Below are positions 42,473-51,483 of a DNA stretch of 64,000 nt, one piece after another. The translations under genes and the position numbers were made by a program. The DNA comes from Actinosynnema pretiosum (GTDB taxonomy: Bacteria > Actinomycetota > Actinomycetes > Mycobacteriales > Pseudonocardiaceae). The stretch covers positions 248,001 through 312,000 of the forward strand of contig NZ_JAMTCF010000002.1 in the NCBI RefSeq assembly GCF_024171695.1, written 5' to 3'. Under the pieces are notes generated by a model. It saw only the letters and a list, made by a program, of their open reading frames with translations. It was not told the origin of the DNA and ran no database searches. How positions within the stretch are numbered: position 1 is the first letter of the stretch; every line of letters starts with the position of its first letter.

Positions 42473-43308
42473 TGGCCGCCGACACCACGCGCGCGGACGC
42501 CGCGCCCACCGCCCGGACCGCGACCGGCCGCCCGTCGGGCCACGTCCGCGCGGTGCTGATCTACGTGGAGAGCCGCTGGGTCTGGTACCGCCGCAACTGG
42601 CGCGCCACCGCCGTCTCCGCGTTCGTGCTCCCGGTGCTGTTCCTGCTGTCCATGGGCTTCGGCCTCGGCAGCCAGATCACCCCGGACCAGCTCCCCGGCG
42701 GCCTGTCCTACCCGCAGTTCCTGGCGCCCGCGCTGCTGGTCGTGATGGGCCTGCAGGCCGTCGTGCACGAGTCGACCTACCAGGTCATCGACGTGTTCAA
42801 GTGGAGCAAGCGGCACCACGCGGTCGTCGCCTCCCCGATCACCCCGGCCCAGGTCTTCCTGGGCACCATGCTGTGGAACGCCCTGCTCGTCCTGATGGCG
42901 GGCACGTTCTTCCTGGTCTCCGCGACCCTGCTCGGCGCGCTGACCTCCCCGGCCGCCGCGCTGGCCGTGCCGGTCTCGGTGCTCACCAGCACCGCCTACA
43001 GCGCCCCGATCACCGCGTTCAGCGCCACCAGGGACAAGGCCGACTCGTTCAGCACCGTGTTCCGCCTGATCGTCATGCCGATGACCCTGTTCACCGGCGC
43101 GTTCTTCCCCGTCGAGCAGCTGCCGGACTGGCTGCTCCCGCTGGTCTGGATCGCCCCCACCTGGCACGGCGTCGAGCTGGCGCGGGGCGCCGCGTTCGGC
43201 GGGCTCGGCGCGCTCGCCGCGCTCGGCCACGTCGCCTTCCTGGTCGCCCTGCTGGCGGTCGGGACCCTCATCGGAACCCGCGTCTACCGGCGGAGGCTCG
43301 TCCCGTGA
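42472..43308 (+). CDS. ABC-2 type transporter permease, subunit 1
   Basis: A 278-residue permease with about six membrane helices (FVLPVLFLLSMGFGLG; LLVVMGLQAVVHE; LVLMAGTFFLVSATLLGAL; LTSTAYSAPITAF; IVMPMTLFTGAFFP; HVAFLVALLAVGTLIGT) and an N-terminal cytoplasmic segment. The motif MPMTLFTGAFFPVEQLP is characteristic of ABC-2 permeases. It overlaps the ATPase by 1 bp and the next permease by 4 bp, so subunits are translationally coupled. Confidence 0.93.
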
Positions 43309-44111
43309 CCACCCGAGAGGCCAGGTCCGCGCTCAGCCTGCGGATCGTCCCGCCCGGCCTGTACGCGGGCCGCTCGCTCGTCCTGCTGGAGCGCTCCTAC
43401 CTGGTGTACCGCCGCGCGTGGGTGCCCCTGCTCACCGGCCTGGTCGAGCCGCTGCTGTTCCTGTTCTCCCTCGGCTTCGGCATCGGCAGGCTGGTCGCCG
43501 ACGTCGAGGGCGTGCCGTACGCGCAGTACGTCGCCCCGGCGCTGCTGGCGACCGCCGCCATGAACGGGGCCGTCTACGACGCGGTGTTCGGCGTCTTCGT
43601 GAAGTTCAAGTACGCCAAGACCTACGACGCGGTGCTGGCCACCCCGGCCGGTCCGATGGACATCGCGCTCGGCGAGGTGACCTGGTCGCTGCTGCGCGGC
43701 GGCCTCTACTCGGCCGGGTTCACCGTCGTCATCCTCGCCCTGGACCTGGCGGGCTCGGCGTGGGCGCTGCTGATGCTGCCCGCCTCGCTGCTGGTCGCCG
43801 CCGCGTTCGCCGCCGTCGGCATGGCCGTCACGACCTTCCTGCGCGGCTGGCAGGACTTCGACCTGGTGCAGCTGGTCATCATGCCGATGTTCCTGTTCTC
43901 GGCGACCTTCTACCCGGTCTCGGTCTACCCGGAAGCGGTCCGCGGACTCGTCCAGGTCATGCCGCTGTACCAGGCGACCACCCTGATGAGGGACCTGAAC
44001 AGCGGAAACGTGCACTGGGGGTTGCTCTGGCCGGTCCTGTACTTCCTCGTCCTCGGCGCGATCGGGGTGGTGGTGGCCGCGCGCAGGCTCGGCAGGCTGC
44101 TGCTGCGCTAG
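43305..44111 (+). CDS. ABC-2 type transporter permease, subunit 2
   Basis: A 268-residue permease homologous to subunit 1: VPLLTGLVEPLLFLFSLGFGIG, ALLATAAMNGAVYDAVFGVFVKFK, VQLVIMPMFLFSATFYPVSVYPEAVR and the C-terminal helix VLYFLVLGAIGVVVAARRLG. GTG at 43305 overlaps subunit 1 by 4 bp. Two different permease subunits suggest a heterodimeric channel. The operon ends here; the radical-SAM gene has its own promoter. Confidence 0.93.
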   Translation: MTTREARSALSLRIVPPGLYAGRSLVLLERSYLVYRRAWVPLLTGLVEPLLFLFSLGFGIGRLVADVEGVPYAQYVAPALLATAAMNGAVYDAVFGVFVKFKYAKTYDAVLATPAGPMDIALGEVTWSLLRGGLYSAGFTVVILALDLAGSAWALLMLPASLLVAAAFAAVGMAVTTFLRGWQDFDLVQLVIMPMFLFSATFYPVSVYPEAVRGLVQVMPLYQATTLMRDLNSGNVHWGLLWPVLYFLVLGAIGVVVAARRLGRLLLR

Positions 44112-44130
44112 GTCCGCGCAAGGGCTCAGT

Positions 44131-44136
44131 TACCCT
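44131..44136 (+). promoter_or_regulatory. -10 element of a probable leaderless radical-SAM gene promoter
   Basis: TACCCT, 8 bp before the GTG at 44145, which has no SD. Confidence 0.5.
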
Positions 44137-44144
44137 GGTCGGTT

Positions 44145-46112
44145 GTGAGCGTCGACTCTGTTTTCCCCTTGCTGGAGCCCCTGCTCCCCAGGGTCTCCAA
44201 GCCGGTGCAGTACGTCGGCGGGGAGCTGAACGCCACCACCAAGGACTGGGACTCCGCCGCGGTGCGGTGGGCCCTGATGTACCCGGACGCCTACGAGGTC
44301 GGGCTGCCCAACCAGGGCGTCATGATCCTCTACGAGGTGCTCAACGAGCAGCCTGACGTCCTGGCCGAGCGCACCTACGCGGTCTGGCCGGACCTGGAAG
44401 CGCTCATGCGCGAGCACCGCGTCCCCCAGTTCACCGTGGACTCCCACCGGCCGGTCGGCGCGTTCGACCTGCTCGGCGTCAGCTTCTCGACCGAGCTGGG
44501 CTACACGAACCTGCTGACCGCACTCGACCTGGCGGGCGTGCCCGTGCACGCCGCCGACCGCACCGAGGACCACCCGATCGTGGTGGCCGGTGGGCACGCC
44601 GCGTTCAACCCCGAGCCGATCTCCCGCTTCGTCGACGCCGCCGTGCTCGGCGACGGCGAGGAGGCGGTCCTGGAGATCACCGACATCGTCCGCGCCTGGA
44701 AGGCCGAGGGCCGCCCCGGCGGGCGGGACGAGATCCTGACCAGGCTGGCCGAGACCGGCGGCGTGTACGTGCCCCGGTTCTACGACGTGGAGTACCTGCC
44801 GGACGGCCGCATCCAGCGCGTCGTGCCCAACCGCGAGCGGGTCCCCTACCGGGTGTTCAAGCGCACCACGATGGACCTGGACGCCTGGCCCTACCCGAAG
44901 CAGCCGCTGGTCCCGCTCGCCGAGAGCGTGCACGAGCGGATGAGCGTGGAGATCTTCCGGGGCTGCACGCGCGGCTGCCGCTTCTGCCAGGCGGGCATGA
45001 TCACCCGCCCGGTGCGCGAGCGCTCGATCGAGGGCATCGGCGCGATGGTGCAGCGCGGCCTGGAGGCGACCGGCTTCGAGGAGGTCGGCCTGCTCTCGCT
45101 CTCCAGCGCGGACCACTCCGAGATCGCCGAGGTCACCAAGGGCCTGGCCGACCGGTACGAGGGCACCAACACCAGCCTGTCGCTGCCCAGCACGCGGGTG
45201 GACGCCTTCAACATCGACCTGGCCAACGAGCTGTCCCGCAACGGGCGCCGCTCGGGCCTGACCTTCGCCCCCGAGGGCGGCAGCGAGCGCATCCGCCGCG
45301 TCATCAACAAGATGGTGTCGGAGGAGGACCTGATCCGGACGGTCAGCGCGGCGTTCGCGGCGGGCTGGCGGCAGGTGAAGCTGTACTTCATGTGCGGCCT
45401 GCCGACCGAGACCGACGACGACGTGCTCCAGATCGCCGAGATGGCCAAGAACGTCATCCGCGCCGGTCGGGAGGCCAGCGGGCGCAAGGACGTGCGCTGC
45501 ACCATCTCCATCGGCGGGTTCGTGCCCAAGCCGCACACCCCGTTCCAGTGGGCCGGGCAGTGCGACCCGGAGACCGTGGACCGCAGGCTGCGCAAGCTGC
45601 GCGAGGCGGTCAACTCGGACCGGAACCTGGGCCGCAACATCGGGATGCGCTACCACGACGGGCAGCCGTCGCTGATCGAGGGACTGCTCTCGCGCGGCGA
45701 CCGGCGGATCGGCGCGGTCATCGAGCGGGTGTGGCGCGAGGGCGGCCGGTTCGACGGCTGGTCCGAGCACTTCTCCTACGAGCGCTGGGTGCAGGCGGCC
45801 AAGACCGAGCTGGAGCCGGTGGGCGTGGACCTGGAGTGGTTCACCACCCGCGAGCGCGAGGAGCTGGAGGTCCTGCCCTGGGACCACCTGGACTCCGGGC
45901 TGGACAAGGAGTGGCTCTGGGCGGACTGGCAGGACGCCCTGGACGAGCGCGAGCAGGACGACTGCCGGTGGACGCCGTGCTTCGACTGCGGCGTGTGCCC
46001 GGCGATGGGCACCGACATCGAGGTGGGGCCGACCGGTCGGACGCTGCTGCCGATCTCCCCGGTGGGCACCGGCTCGCCGGTGCGCAACCCCGCCCTGACC
46101 CACCAGCACTGA
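44145..46112 (+). CDS. TIGR03960-family B12-binding-domain radical SAM protein
   Basis: A 655-residue radical SAM enzyme. An N-terminal B12-binding-like domain (residues about 30-210) contains YPDAYEVGLPNQGVMILYEVLN and AGGHAAFNPEP. The Fe-S motif is C274-x3-C278-x2-C281 (RGCTRGCRFCQAG). Later blocks are TFAPEGGSERIRRVINK and LYFMCGLPTETDDDV. A C-terminal cysteine cluster C-x2-C-x2-C (TPCFDCGVC) may bind a second cluster. Its reaction is unknown, but it always pairs with a DUF2344 protein and lies near rne. Here DUF2344 is 8.9 kb away. The 14-mer CTGACCCACCAGCA is tandemly duplicated at the stop (46095-46122). Confidence 0.93.
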   Translation: MSVDSVFPLLEPLLPRVSKPVQYVGGELNATTKDWDSAAVRWALMYPDAYEVGLPNQGVMILYEVLNEQPDVLAERTYAVWPDLEALMREHRVPQFTVDSHRPVGAFDLLGVSFSTELGYTNLLTALDLAGVPVHAADRTEDHPIVVAGGHAAFNPEPISRFVDAAVLGDGEEAVLEITDIVRAWKAEGRPGGRDEILTRLAETGGVYVPRFYDVEYLPDGRIQRVVPNRERVPYRVFKRTTMDLDAWPYPKQPLVPLAESVHERMSVEIFRGCTRGCRFCQAGMITRPVRERSIEGIGAMVQRGLEATGFEEVGLLSLSSADHSEIAEVTKGLADRYEGTNTSLSLPSTRVDAFNIDLANELSRNGRRSGLTFAPEGGSERIRRVINKMVSEEDLIRTVSAAFAAGWRQVKLYFMCGLPTETDDDVLQIAEMAKNVIRAGREASGRKDVRCTISIGGFVPKPHTPFQWAGQCDPETVDRRLRKLREAVNSDRNLGRNIGMRYHDGQPSLIEGLLSRGDRRIGAVIERVWREGGRFDGWSEHFSYERWVQAAKTELEPVGVDLEWFTTREREELEVLPWDHLDSGLDKEWLWADWQDALDEREQDDCRWTPCFDCGVCPAMGTDIEVGPTGRTLLPISPVGTGSPVRNPALTHQH

Positions 46113-46170
46113 CCCACCAGCACTGATCCGCTCGCGCTGATCCGGCGGCCTGCGCGCCGCCCACCGCACC

Positions 46171-46210
46171 GCCGAGGGCGCGGACCCACCGAAGGGTCCG
46201 CGCCCTCGGC
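46171..46210 (+). terminator. hairpin terminator of the radical-SAM gene
   Basis: GCCGAGGGCGCGGACCC (46171-46187), loop ACCGAA, complementary arm 46194-46210; 17 perfect pairs. Confidence 0.85.
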
Positions 46211-46517
46211 GCGTCCGCACCCCCTCGGCGACCCCGGTATTGGTCGCCAATGCGCTTCGGTGAACCGCGCTCGTGCGCCGGAAGAGCGGTTCACGTCGCA
46301 CGTGTGATCTGCATCACCGGCACTTCGCGGAACGCGCGGTGATGCACGAGTCGCACTTCCCCTACAAGCGGCCACGACGTGGACAGGGGGCGTGGTTATT
46401 GGATCGAGACGTAGTCGTGTAGTACGTTCACGTGGTCTCCGCAACTTCGCAGGCGTGTTACCCCCGCACCGCTCGGCACGCCTTCCGCCGCACGAACTCT
46501 CAGGAGGTTCGCACTCC
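46211..46517 (+). promoter_or_regulatory. regulatory region upstream of the ECF sigma gene, with a CRP-like site
   Basis: No gene. TGTGATCTGCATCAC at 46303-46317 has perfect GTGAT/ATCAC arms and fits the CRP/GlxR consensus (TGTGA-N6-TCACA). A separate inverted repeat GTGAACCGC (46260-46268)/GCGGTTCAC (46286-46294) lies just upstream. The sigma start is at 46518, so these are 200-260 bp away. Confidence 0.5.
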
Positions 46518-47069
46518 ATGAATTCACCGGGCGGAACGCGGGTGGAGCCCCGGTCGGGCGCCGCCGCGCGGAGCCGGGCCGAGGAGTTGGTCACGACCCT
46601 CTACGCGCAGTTCGAGGGGGTCCTGCTGGCTCACGTGCTCAAGCTGACCGGCAACGACCGGCAGTGGGCCGAGGACGTCGTCCAGGAGACCCTCATCCGG
46701 GCGTGGCGGAACGCGGAAACGCTGGTCAGCGACCCGCGGATGTTGCGAGGCTGGTTGCTGACGGTGTCCCGCCGCATCGTCATCGACGACTGGCGCGGGC
46801 GTCGCGCCAGACCCGTGGAGGTGGAGCTGACCGGCGACGACGTCGTCGAGGAGCCCGACCGGACCGAGCAGGGGCTGTCCCGCATGGTGCTCGCCGATCT
46901 CATCGGAAAGCTCGGTGCCGAGCACCGGGAAGCCATCTGCGAGACCTACGTGCGCGGCCGGACGGTGCGCGAGGCGGCGGTCGTGCTGGGTATTCCCGAA
47001 GGGACCGTGAAGTCCCGCGTCTACTACGCCATGAAGATCCTGCGCCGATCAATGGAGGAGTCGCGCTGA
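46518..47069 (+). CDS. ECF-type RNA polymerase sigma factor
   Basis: A 183-residue sigma-70 family protein with only regions 2 and 4. Region 2 is LTGNDRQWAEDVVQETLIRAWRN and LVSDPRMLRGWLLTVSRRIVIDDWR; region 4 is LGAEHREAICETYVRGRTVREAAVVLGIPEGTVKSRVYYAMKILRRSM. It resembles SigL/SigK-like actinobacterial ECF factors. ATG at 46518 follows CAGGAGGTTCGC. Most such factors have an anti-sigma gene directly downstream; none is seen here, as the next gene is a large LuxR regulator after 322 bp. Regulation must be by other means, perhaps the CRP-like site. Confidence 0.94.
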   Translation: MNSPGGTRVEPRSGAAARSRAEELVTTLYAQFEGVLLAHVLKLTGNDRQWAEDVVQETLIRAWRNAETLVSDPRMLRGWLLTVSRRIVIDDWRGRRARPVEVELTGDDVVEEPDRTEQGLSRMVLADLIGKLGAEHREAICETYVRGRTVREAAVVLGIPEGTVKSRVYYAMKILRRSMEESR

Positions 47070-47343
47070 GCTACTCCGAGTAATTCGCGCACGACTCACC
47101 GGCATTTCCGCTCGATGCCGGAGGTGCTCCCCGGAATTCATCGGCGCCCGCTGGAGAGCATGCTCGGCGGAAATGCTTCCGCAGTTTTGGCGATCCGGGC
47201 CGCGTGGCGCGGTCCGCCCGTTCGCACGCCATTCTGGGGGGAAGCGCCCCCGGAAGTCTCTACGGAGGGCACCGAAGGAAATCCCGCCGGTCTCCCCGGC
47301 GCGGCTCTCGGTGCCCGCTCACGGCTCTCGGCGCCCCCTCGCC
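47070..47343. other. no gene seen between the sigma factor and LuxR regulator
   Basis: A 270-bp stretch without convincing codon bias or SD. No anti-sigma factor is encoded here on either strand. Confidence 0.5.
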
Positions 47344-47378
47344 GGACCCGGCCGGGAACGCGGTTCCCGGTCGGGTCC
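47344..47378 (+). promoter_or_regulatory. 16-bp hairpin just before the LuxR gene SD
   Basis: GGACCCGGCCGGGAAC (47344-47359), loop GCG, GTTCCCGGTCGGGTCC (47363-47378); the single mismatch is a G-U pair in RNA. The SD-like GAGGGG (47379-47384) follows at once, and the ATG is at 47392. It may be an attenuator, terminator or operator. Confidence 0.6.
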
Positions 47379-47391
47379 GAGGGGTGGACAG

Positions 47392-50300
47392 ATGCCATAC
47401 GGTGGTGCTCCGCCCGCTCCCCGCCGCCGCGACGCCGCAGAACGGAGTCCACAGGTGAGCGCATCGAGCCCCGCGCGGCAGGTGGACCCGAGAACGCGGG
47501 GCGCGCACCGCCCGCCGCTGGTCGGCAGGGCGGGGGAGCTGCGCGCCTTCAGGTCGCTGCTGCGCGCCGCCTCGGCCGGGCGCACCGTCGGGGTGCTGGT
47601 GGACGGCGAGTTCGGCTCCGGCAAGTCCGCGCTGCTGGCCGAGGTCGCCGCGCAGGCCAGGGAACTGGGCTTCACCACCGCGTCGGCGGTCGCCTGCCGG
47701 TTGGAGAGCGAGCTGCGCGGAGCCGTCGTCGGCCAGCTCGCCGAGGAGCTGCTGGACGGCCCCGGCGACGCGGCGCCCTCGCTGGAGGCGTTCCTGCTGC
47801 TGGTGCGCGCCCGCGTCGAGCGGGCCCCGCTGCTGCTCGTGGTCGACGACGCGCACGTCGCCGACGCCTGGTCCCTGCGCTGCCTGGCCTACCTGCTGCG
47901 CAGGCTCCGCGACCGCCCCCTGCTGGTCGTGCTGTCCTCGGTGACCGGCCGCCCGCCCGCCGCCGACCTGCTGCTGTCCGAGCTGCTTCCCGTCGACCAC
48001 CACCTGCTGCGCCTGCCCCGCCTGTCCCGCGGCGCGGTGGCCGACCTGCTCGCGGGCGTCCTGCCCGCCCCCCTGCCCGACGGCCTGGCCGCCGCCGCCC
48101 ACGAGGCCACGGCCGGTAACCCCCGGCTGCTGGAGTCGCTGGTCTCGGTGCTCCGCGCCCGCGCGGCCCTCGGTCCGAAGGCCCCGGCCGCCCGCGCACC
48201 AGGCCCCGCAGGTCTCGGCGTCCCGGCGCCCGGCCGTTCCGGTGCCGACGACCCCGGTCGTCCAGGTCGGGGGGACACCGCCGGAGGCGGTCCCGGTTCC
48301 GGTCCTGCGGCTCGCGGTCGTTCCAGCGCGGGCGGCGTCCCCCGAGGCGGCGCCGCGCCCGACGACGCCGTCCGGAGCCCCGTCGATCCCGGCCAGGGCC
48401 CAGGAGTCCCCGCTGCCGCCGGTCCCGGAGCCACACCGCCGGGCCGTGCCGGGTTCGTCCCCGCGCCGTTCGCCCCGACCGGGTTCGACCCCGGCGCGCC
48501 CGCCGCCTTCGACGTCGCACCGCTCGTCCCGGCCGGGTTCGGCTCCGGCTCGCTCGTGCCCGCCGCGTTCGGAGCCGCCGCGCTCGCCGCCGACTTCGAC
48601 GCCGACCTGGACCCCACCGCCCTGGATCCCACCGCTCTCGACCCCGCCGCTCTCGACCCCGCCGCCCTCGACCCCGCCGGGGTGCCCGCGCTCGCCGCCC
48701 CCGAGCTGGGGGAGCTGCTGCGCCTGCGCCTGCGGGTCCGCCCCGGCGCGGCCGAGGTGGTGCGCGCGGTCGCCGTCCTCGGCGAGGACGCCACCGTCGA
48801 CCGGGTCGCCGAGCTGTCCGGCGTCGCCCACCGCGAGGTGCTCTCCCTGGTCGACGCCCTGGTCCGGCTGCGCCTGCTCCGCGACGGCACCCCGCTCGCC
48901 TTCAGCCACCCCTACCTGCGGGCCTGCGTGCTCGCCGACCTGCCGGTCGCCACCCGCGCCGCCGACCACGCCCGCGCCGCCTCGGCGCTGGCCGAGGCCG
49001 GGGAACCGGCCGCGCGGGTCGCCGCGCACCTGCGCCAGGCCCACGACGTTCCGCTGCCCTGGGGCGTCCCGGTGCTGCGCGAGGCGGCCCGCTCGGCGCT
49101 GCGCGCGGGCGACCCCGTCGAGGCCCGCGCCTGCCTGGAGCGCGCGCTGCGGGAGCGCGCCACGCCCGCCGAGCGGCTCGGCGCGCGCCTGGAGCTGGTG
49201 CACGCGGTGTTCCTCGCCGACCCGGCCGAGGGCGCGGCGCTGCTGCGCGAGAGCCTCGTCCTGGCCGAGGACACCGGCCTCGCCGCCGACCAGGCCGCCC
49301 AGCTGCTGCTGCGGCTGTGCCGCCCGGTGGACGCCCGGTTCGCCCTCGCGCTCGGCCCGCAGCTGGTGGCCAGGCTCGGCCCCGCCGACCACGACCGCTC
49401 GTGGCGGCTGCGCGCCCTGTGCTTCCTGGCGGGCGCGGGCAACAACCCCGGCCTGGCGCTGCGCGCGGGCGTCCTGCTGCACGAGCTGGAGGCCGAGCCG
49501 CCCACGTCGCCCGAGCTGCGGCAGACCCGCTCCGCGCTGCTCGCGCTCGGCCACGCCCTGCGCGGCGACTCGGCCGCCCGCGCCGCCGGTCACGCCGAGC
49601 TGGCGCTGACCGGCCAGGACACCGAGGTGCTCACCCGGCCGTTCGCGTTCGCCGTCGCCACCTGCTTCCTGGCCGACTCGCCCCGGCTGTCCGAGCGGCT
49701 GCGGCACGCGCTCGGCTCCCGCGCCGAACCGCGCGAGCACCACCTCGACCGGGGCTCGGCGCTCGCCCTCGCGCAGGGCCTGCACCACCTGGCCACCGGC
49801 GACCTCGTGCGCGCCAACACCTTCCTGAAGTGGCAGCTGCGGCTGTTCGCCGAGCAGAGCGCCCCGCCGAGGGACCGGCTCGCGGGGAGCGGCCCGGCGG
49901 GGGAGTGGACCAGCTCGGTCGAGGACTGCCCGATGGCGGTGCTGTGCGCGGCCAGGCTCACCGAGGCGCTGGTCGACCTCGGCCGGTTCGACGAGGCGCG
50001 CGAGCTGCTGGCCAAGCACGGCCTCACCGACCGGCTGCCCGAGGTGTTCGGCCACAACACCACCCTGTGGGCGCGCGGCAGGCTCAAGCTGGCGGGCGGC
50101 GACGCCGAGGGCGCGCTGACCGACGCGCGCGAGTGCGGCAGGCGGTTGGCCGCCGCCCAGCTCGGGTCGGCCCCGCTGCTGCCGTGGCGACCGCTGGCCG
50201 TGCGCGCCCTGCTCGCGCTGGGCCGCCGCGAGCAGGCGGTGCGGTTGGCGCAGGAGGAGCTGGCGGTCGCCCGCCGCTGGGGCACCCCGAGGGCGCTGGG

Positions 50301-50781
50301 CGTCGCGCTGCTCGCGGTGGGCCTGACCGGTGAGGACGACGCCGGGACCCGCGCGCTCGCCCAGGCCGTGCAGCACCTGGAGGGGACCACCGCCCGGCTC
50401 GCGCTGGCCGAGGCGCTGTGCGAGCTGGGCGCGCGGCTGCGCAAGCGCGGCAGGCCCGAGCGGGCCATCCCGCACCTGCGGCGGGCCGTGGAGCTGAGCG
50501 CGTCCTGCGAGGCCAAACCGCTCATCGCGCGCGCGGGCGAGGAGCTGCGGGCCTGCGAGCCGACCACCGCCCAGGGCACCGAGCACGGCCTGACCAGGCA
50601 GGAGGTCCGGGTCGCGGGCATGGCCGCGCAGGGCCTCACGAACCGGCAGATCGCCGAGGCGCTCTTCCTCACCCGGCGCACCGTCGAGCTGCACCTGTCC
50701 GGGGCCTACCGCAAGCTCGGCATCGCGGGCCGCGCCGACCTGCCCGCCGCCCTCACCCCCCAGGTTCCCCCGGCAGGGTGA
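47392..50781 (+). CDS. LAL-type LuxR-family regulator with AAA/NTPase domain
   Basis: About 1129 residues. The N-terminal STAND/AAA ATPase has Walker A GEFGSGKS (72-79) and Walker B LLLVVDDAHVAD. Then comes a Pro/Gly/Ala-rich linker of about 175 residues (roughly 260-435) containing five DPTAL/DPAAL repeats (DNA 48610-48684, 15-bp units), helical tetratricopeptide-like repeats and the C-terminal LuxR helix-turn-helix (LTRQEVRVAGMAAQGLTNRQIAEALFLTRRTVELHLSGAYRKLG). ATG at 47392 is chosen; GTG at 47455 with GGAG is the alternative. LAL proteins are pathway activators. The target is unknown; neighbours are the sigma factor and the ApbE operon. Confidence 0.92.
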   Translation: MPYGGAPPAPRRRDAAERSPQVSASSPARQVDPRTRGAHRPPLVGRAGELRAFRSLLRAASAGRTVGVLVDGEFGSGKSALLAEVAAQARELGFTTASAVACRLESELRGAVVGQLAEELLDGPGDAAPSLEAFLLLVRARVERAPLLLVVDDAHVADAWSLRCLAYLLRRLRDRPLLVVLSSVTGRPPAADLLLSELLPVDHHLLRLPRLSRGAVADLLAGVLPAPLPDGLAAAAHEATAGNPRLLESLVSVLRARAALGPKAPAARAPGPAGLGVPAPGRSGADDPGRPGRGDTAGGGPGSGPAARGRSSAGGVPRGGAAPDDAVRSPVDPGQGPGVPAAAGPGATPPGRAGFVPAPFAPTGFDPGAPAAFDVAPLVPAGFGSGSLVPAAFGAAALAADFDADLDPTALDPTALDPAALDPAALDPAGVPALAAPELGELLRLRLRVRPGAAEVVRAVAVLGEDATVDRVAELSGVAHREVLSLVDALVRLRLLRDGTPLAFSHPYLRACVLADLPVATRAADHARAASALAEAGEPAARVAAHLRQAHDVPLPWGVPVLREAARSALRAGDPVEARACLERALRERATPAERLGARLELVHAVFLADPAEGAALLRESLVLAEDTGLAADQAAQLLLRLCRPVDARFALALGPQLVARLGPADHDRSWRLRALCFLAGAGNNPGLALRAGVLLHELEAEPPTSPELRQTRSALLALGHALRGDSAARAAGHAELALTGQDTEVLTRPFAFAVATCFLADSPRLSERLRHALGSRAEPREHHLDRGSALALAQGLHHLATGDLVRANTFLKWQLRLFAEQSAPPRDRLAGSGPAGEWTSSVEDCPMAVLCAARLTEALVDLGRFDEARELLAKHGLTDRLPEVFGHNTTLWARGRLKLAGGDAEGALTDARECGRRLAAAQLGSAPLLPWRPLAVRALLALGRREQAVRLAQEELAVARRWGTPRALGVALLAVGLTGEDDAGTRALAQAVQHLEGTTARLALAEALCELGARLRKRGRPERAIPHLRRAVELSASCEAKPLIARAGEELRACEPTTAQGTEHGLTRQEVRVAGMAAQGLTNRQIAEALFLTRRTVELHLSGAYRKLGIAGRADLPAALTPQVPPAG

Positions 50782-50943
50782 ACCCGCACGAGTGGCCCCG
50801 CCCAGGCCGCAGCCCGACCACCTACGCCCCGGCCCGGTTCACCGCGCGCCCCCGCACGAGGACGCGCCCGGCGCCGCGCCTGCTCCCGCCGACCGCCTGC
50901 GGGTTCCCGGCGCCCGGTCAGCGCGCCCCCGCGCCCGCGGCGG

Positions 50944-51483
50944 TCACACCGCGGCCTTCTTCGGCACGGCCACCCGCCACGCCACCGAGAGCGCCACCGC
51001 CGCCAGGCACAGCACCGCCAGCAGCACCACCGGCAGCACCCCGCTGTCCACGTCCGCCAGCAGCAGCGCGTGCGCCAGCGCCACCGGCCACAGCGCGCAC
51101 CCGGCCCAGTGCGCCGCCCGCCACACCCGGTGCGGCAGCCGGGTCCGCAGCGCGCCGGTCACCAGCACCGCCACCAGCAGGTCCAGCGCCACCGCGCCCA
51201 GCCCGACCGCCACCGGCCGGTGCTCCGAGGCGAGCGGCAGCAGCGCCGCCGCCACCGGGACGTCCACCCGCTCGCCCGCCACCGCCGCGCCGACGTGCAC
51301 CAGCAGGAACACCACCGCCAGCAGCGACACGTCCCGGCGCAGGTCGCCCACCGCGAACCGGGGCCAGCGCGCCGACGCGACCCGCCGCACCCCCAGCACG
51401 CCCAGGACCACCACCGCCGTCAGCAGCACCAGCGACACCAGGCCGGTCGCCCGGCCCGCGAACCACAGCGCCTCCTCGCTCAC
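50944..51483 (-). CDS. ferric-reductase-like transmembrane protein
   Basis: A 179-residue protein with about five membrane helices and conserved histidines at regular spacing (VFLLVHVGAAVAGERV, SEHRPVAVGLG, RTRLPHRVWRAAHWAG, WPVALAHALLLA). This is the b-type-heme pattern of the ferric-reductase/NADPH-oxidase-like transmembrane family. Its gene overlaps apbE by 4 bp (51480-51483), and both are read leftward. In related actinomycete operons an FMN-binding protein, ApbE and such a membrane protein work together in electron transfer across the membrane. The operon's third gene is unusual here. Confidence 0.85.
   Translation of the reverse strand: MSEEALWFAGRATGLVSLVLLTAVVVLGVLGVRRVASARWPRFAVGDLRRDVSLLAVVFLLVHVGAAVAGERVDVPVAAALLPLASEHRPVAVGLGAVALDLLVAVLVTGALRTRLPHRVWRAAHWAGCALWPVALAHALLLADVDSGVLPVVLLAVLCLAAVALSVAWRVAVPKKAAV

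Noticed and set aside
47260-50694. Long minus-strand open frame opposite the LAL regulator
   Set aside because: Product is Gly/Arg/Gln-rich with no motif. The plus strand has clear Walker and LuxR motifs.
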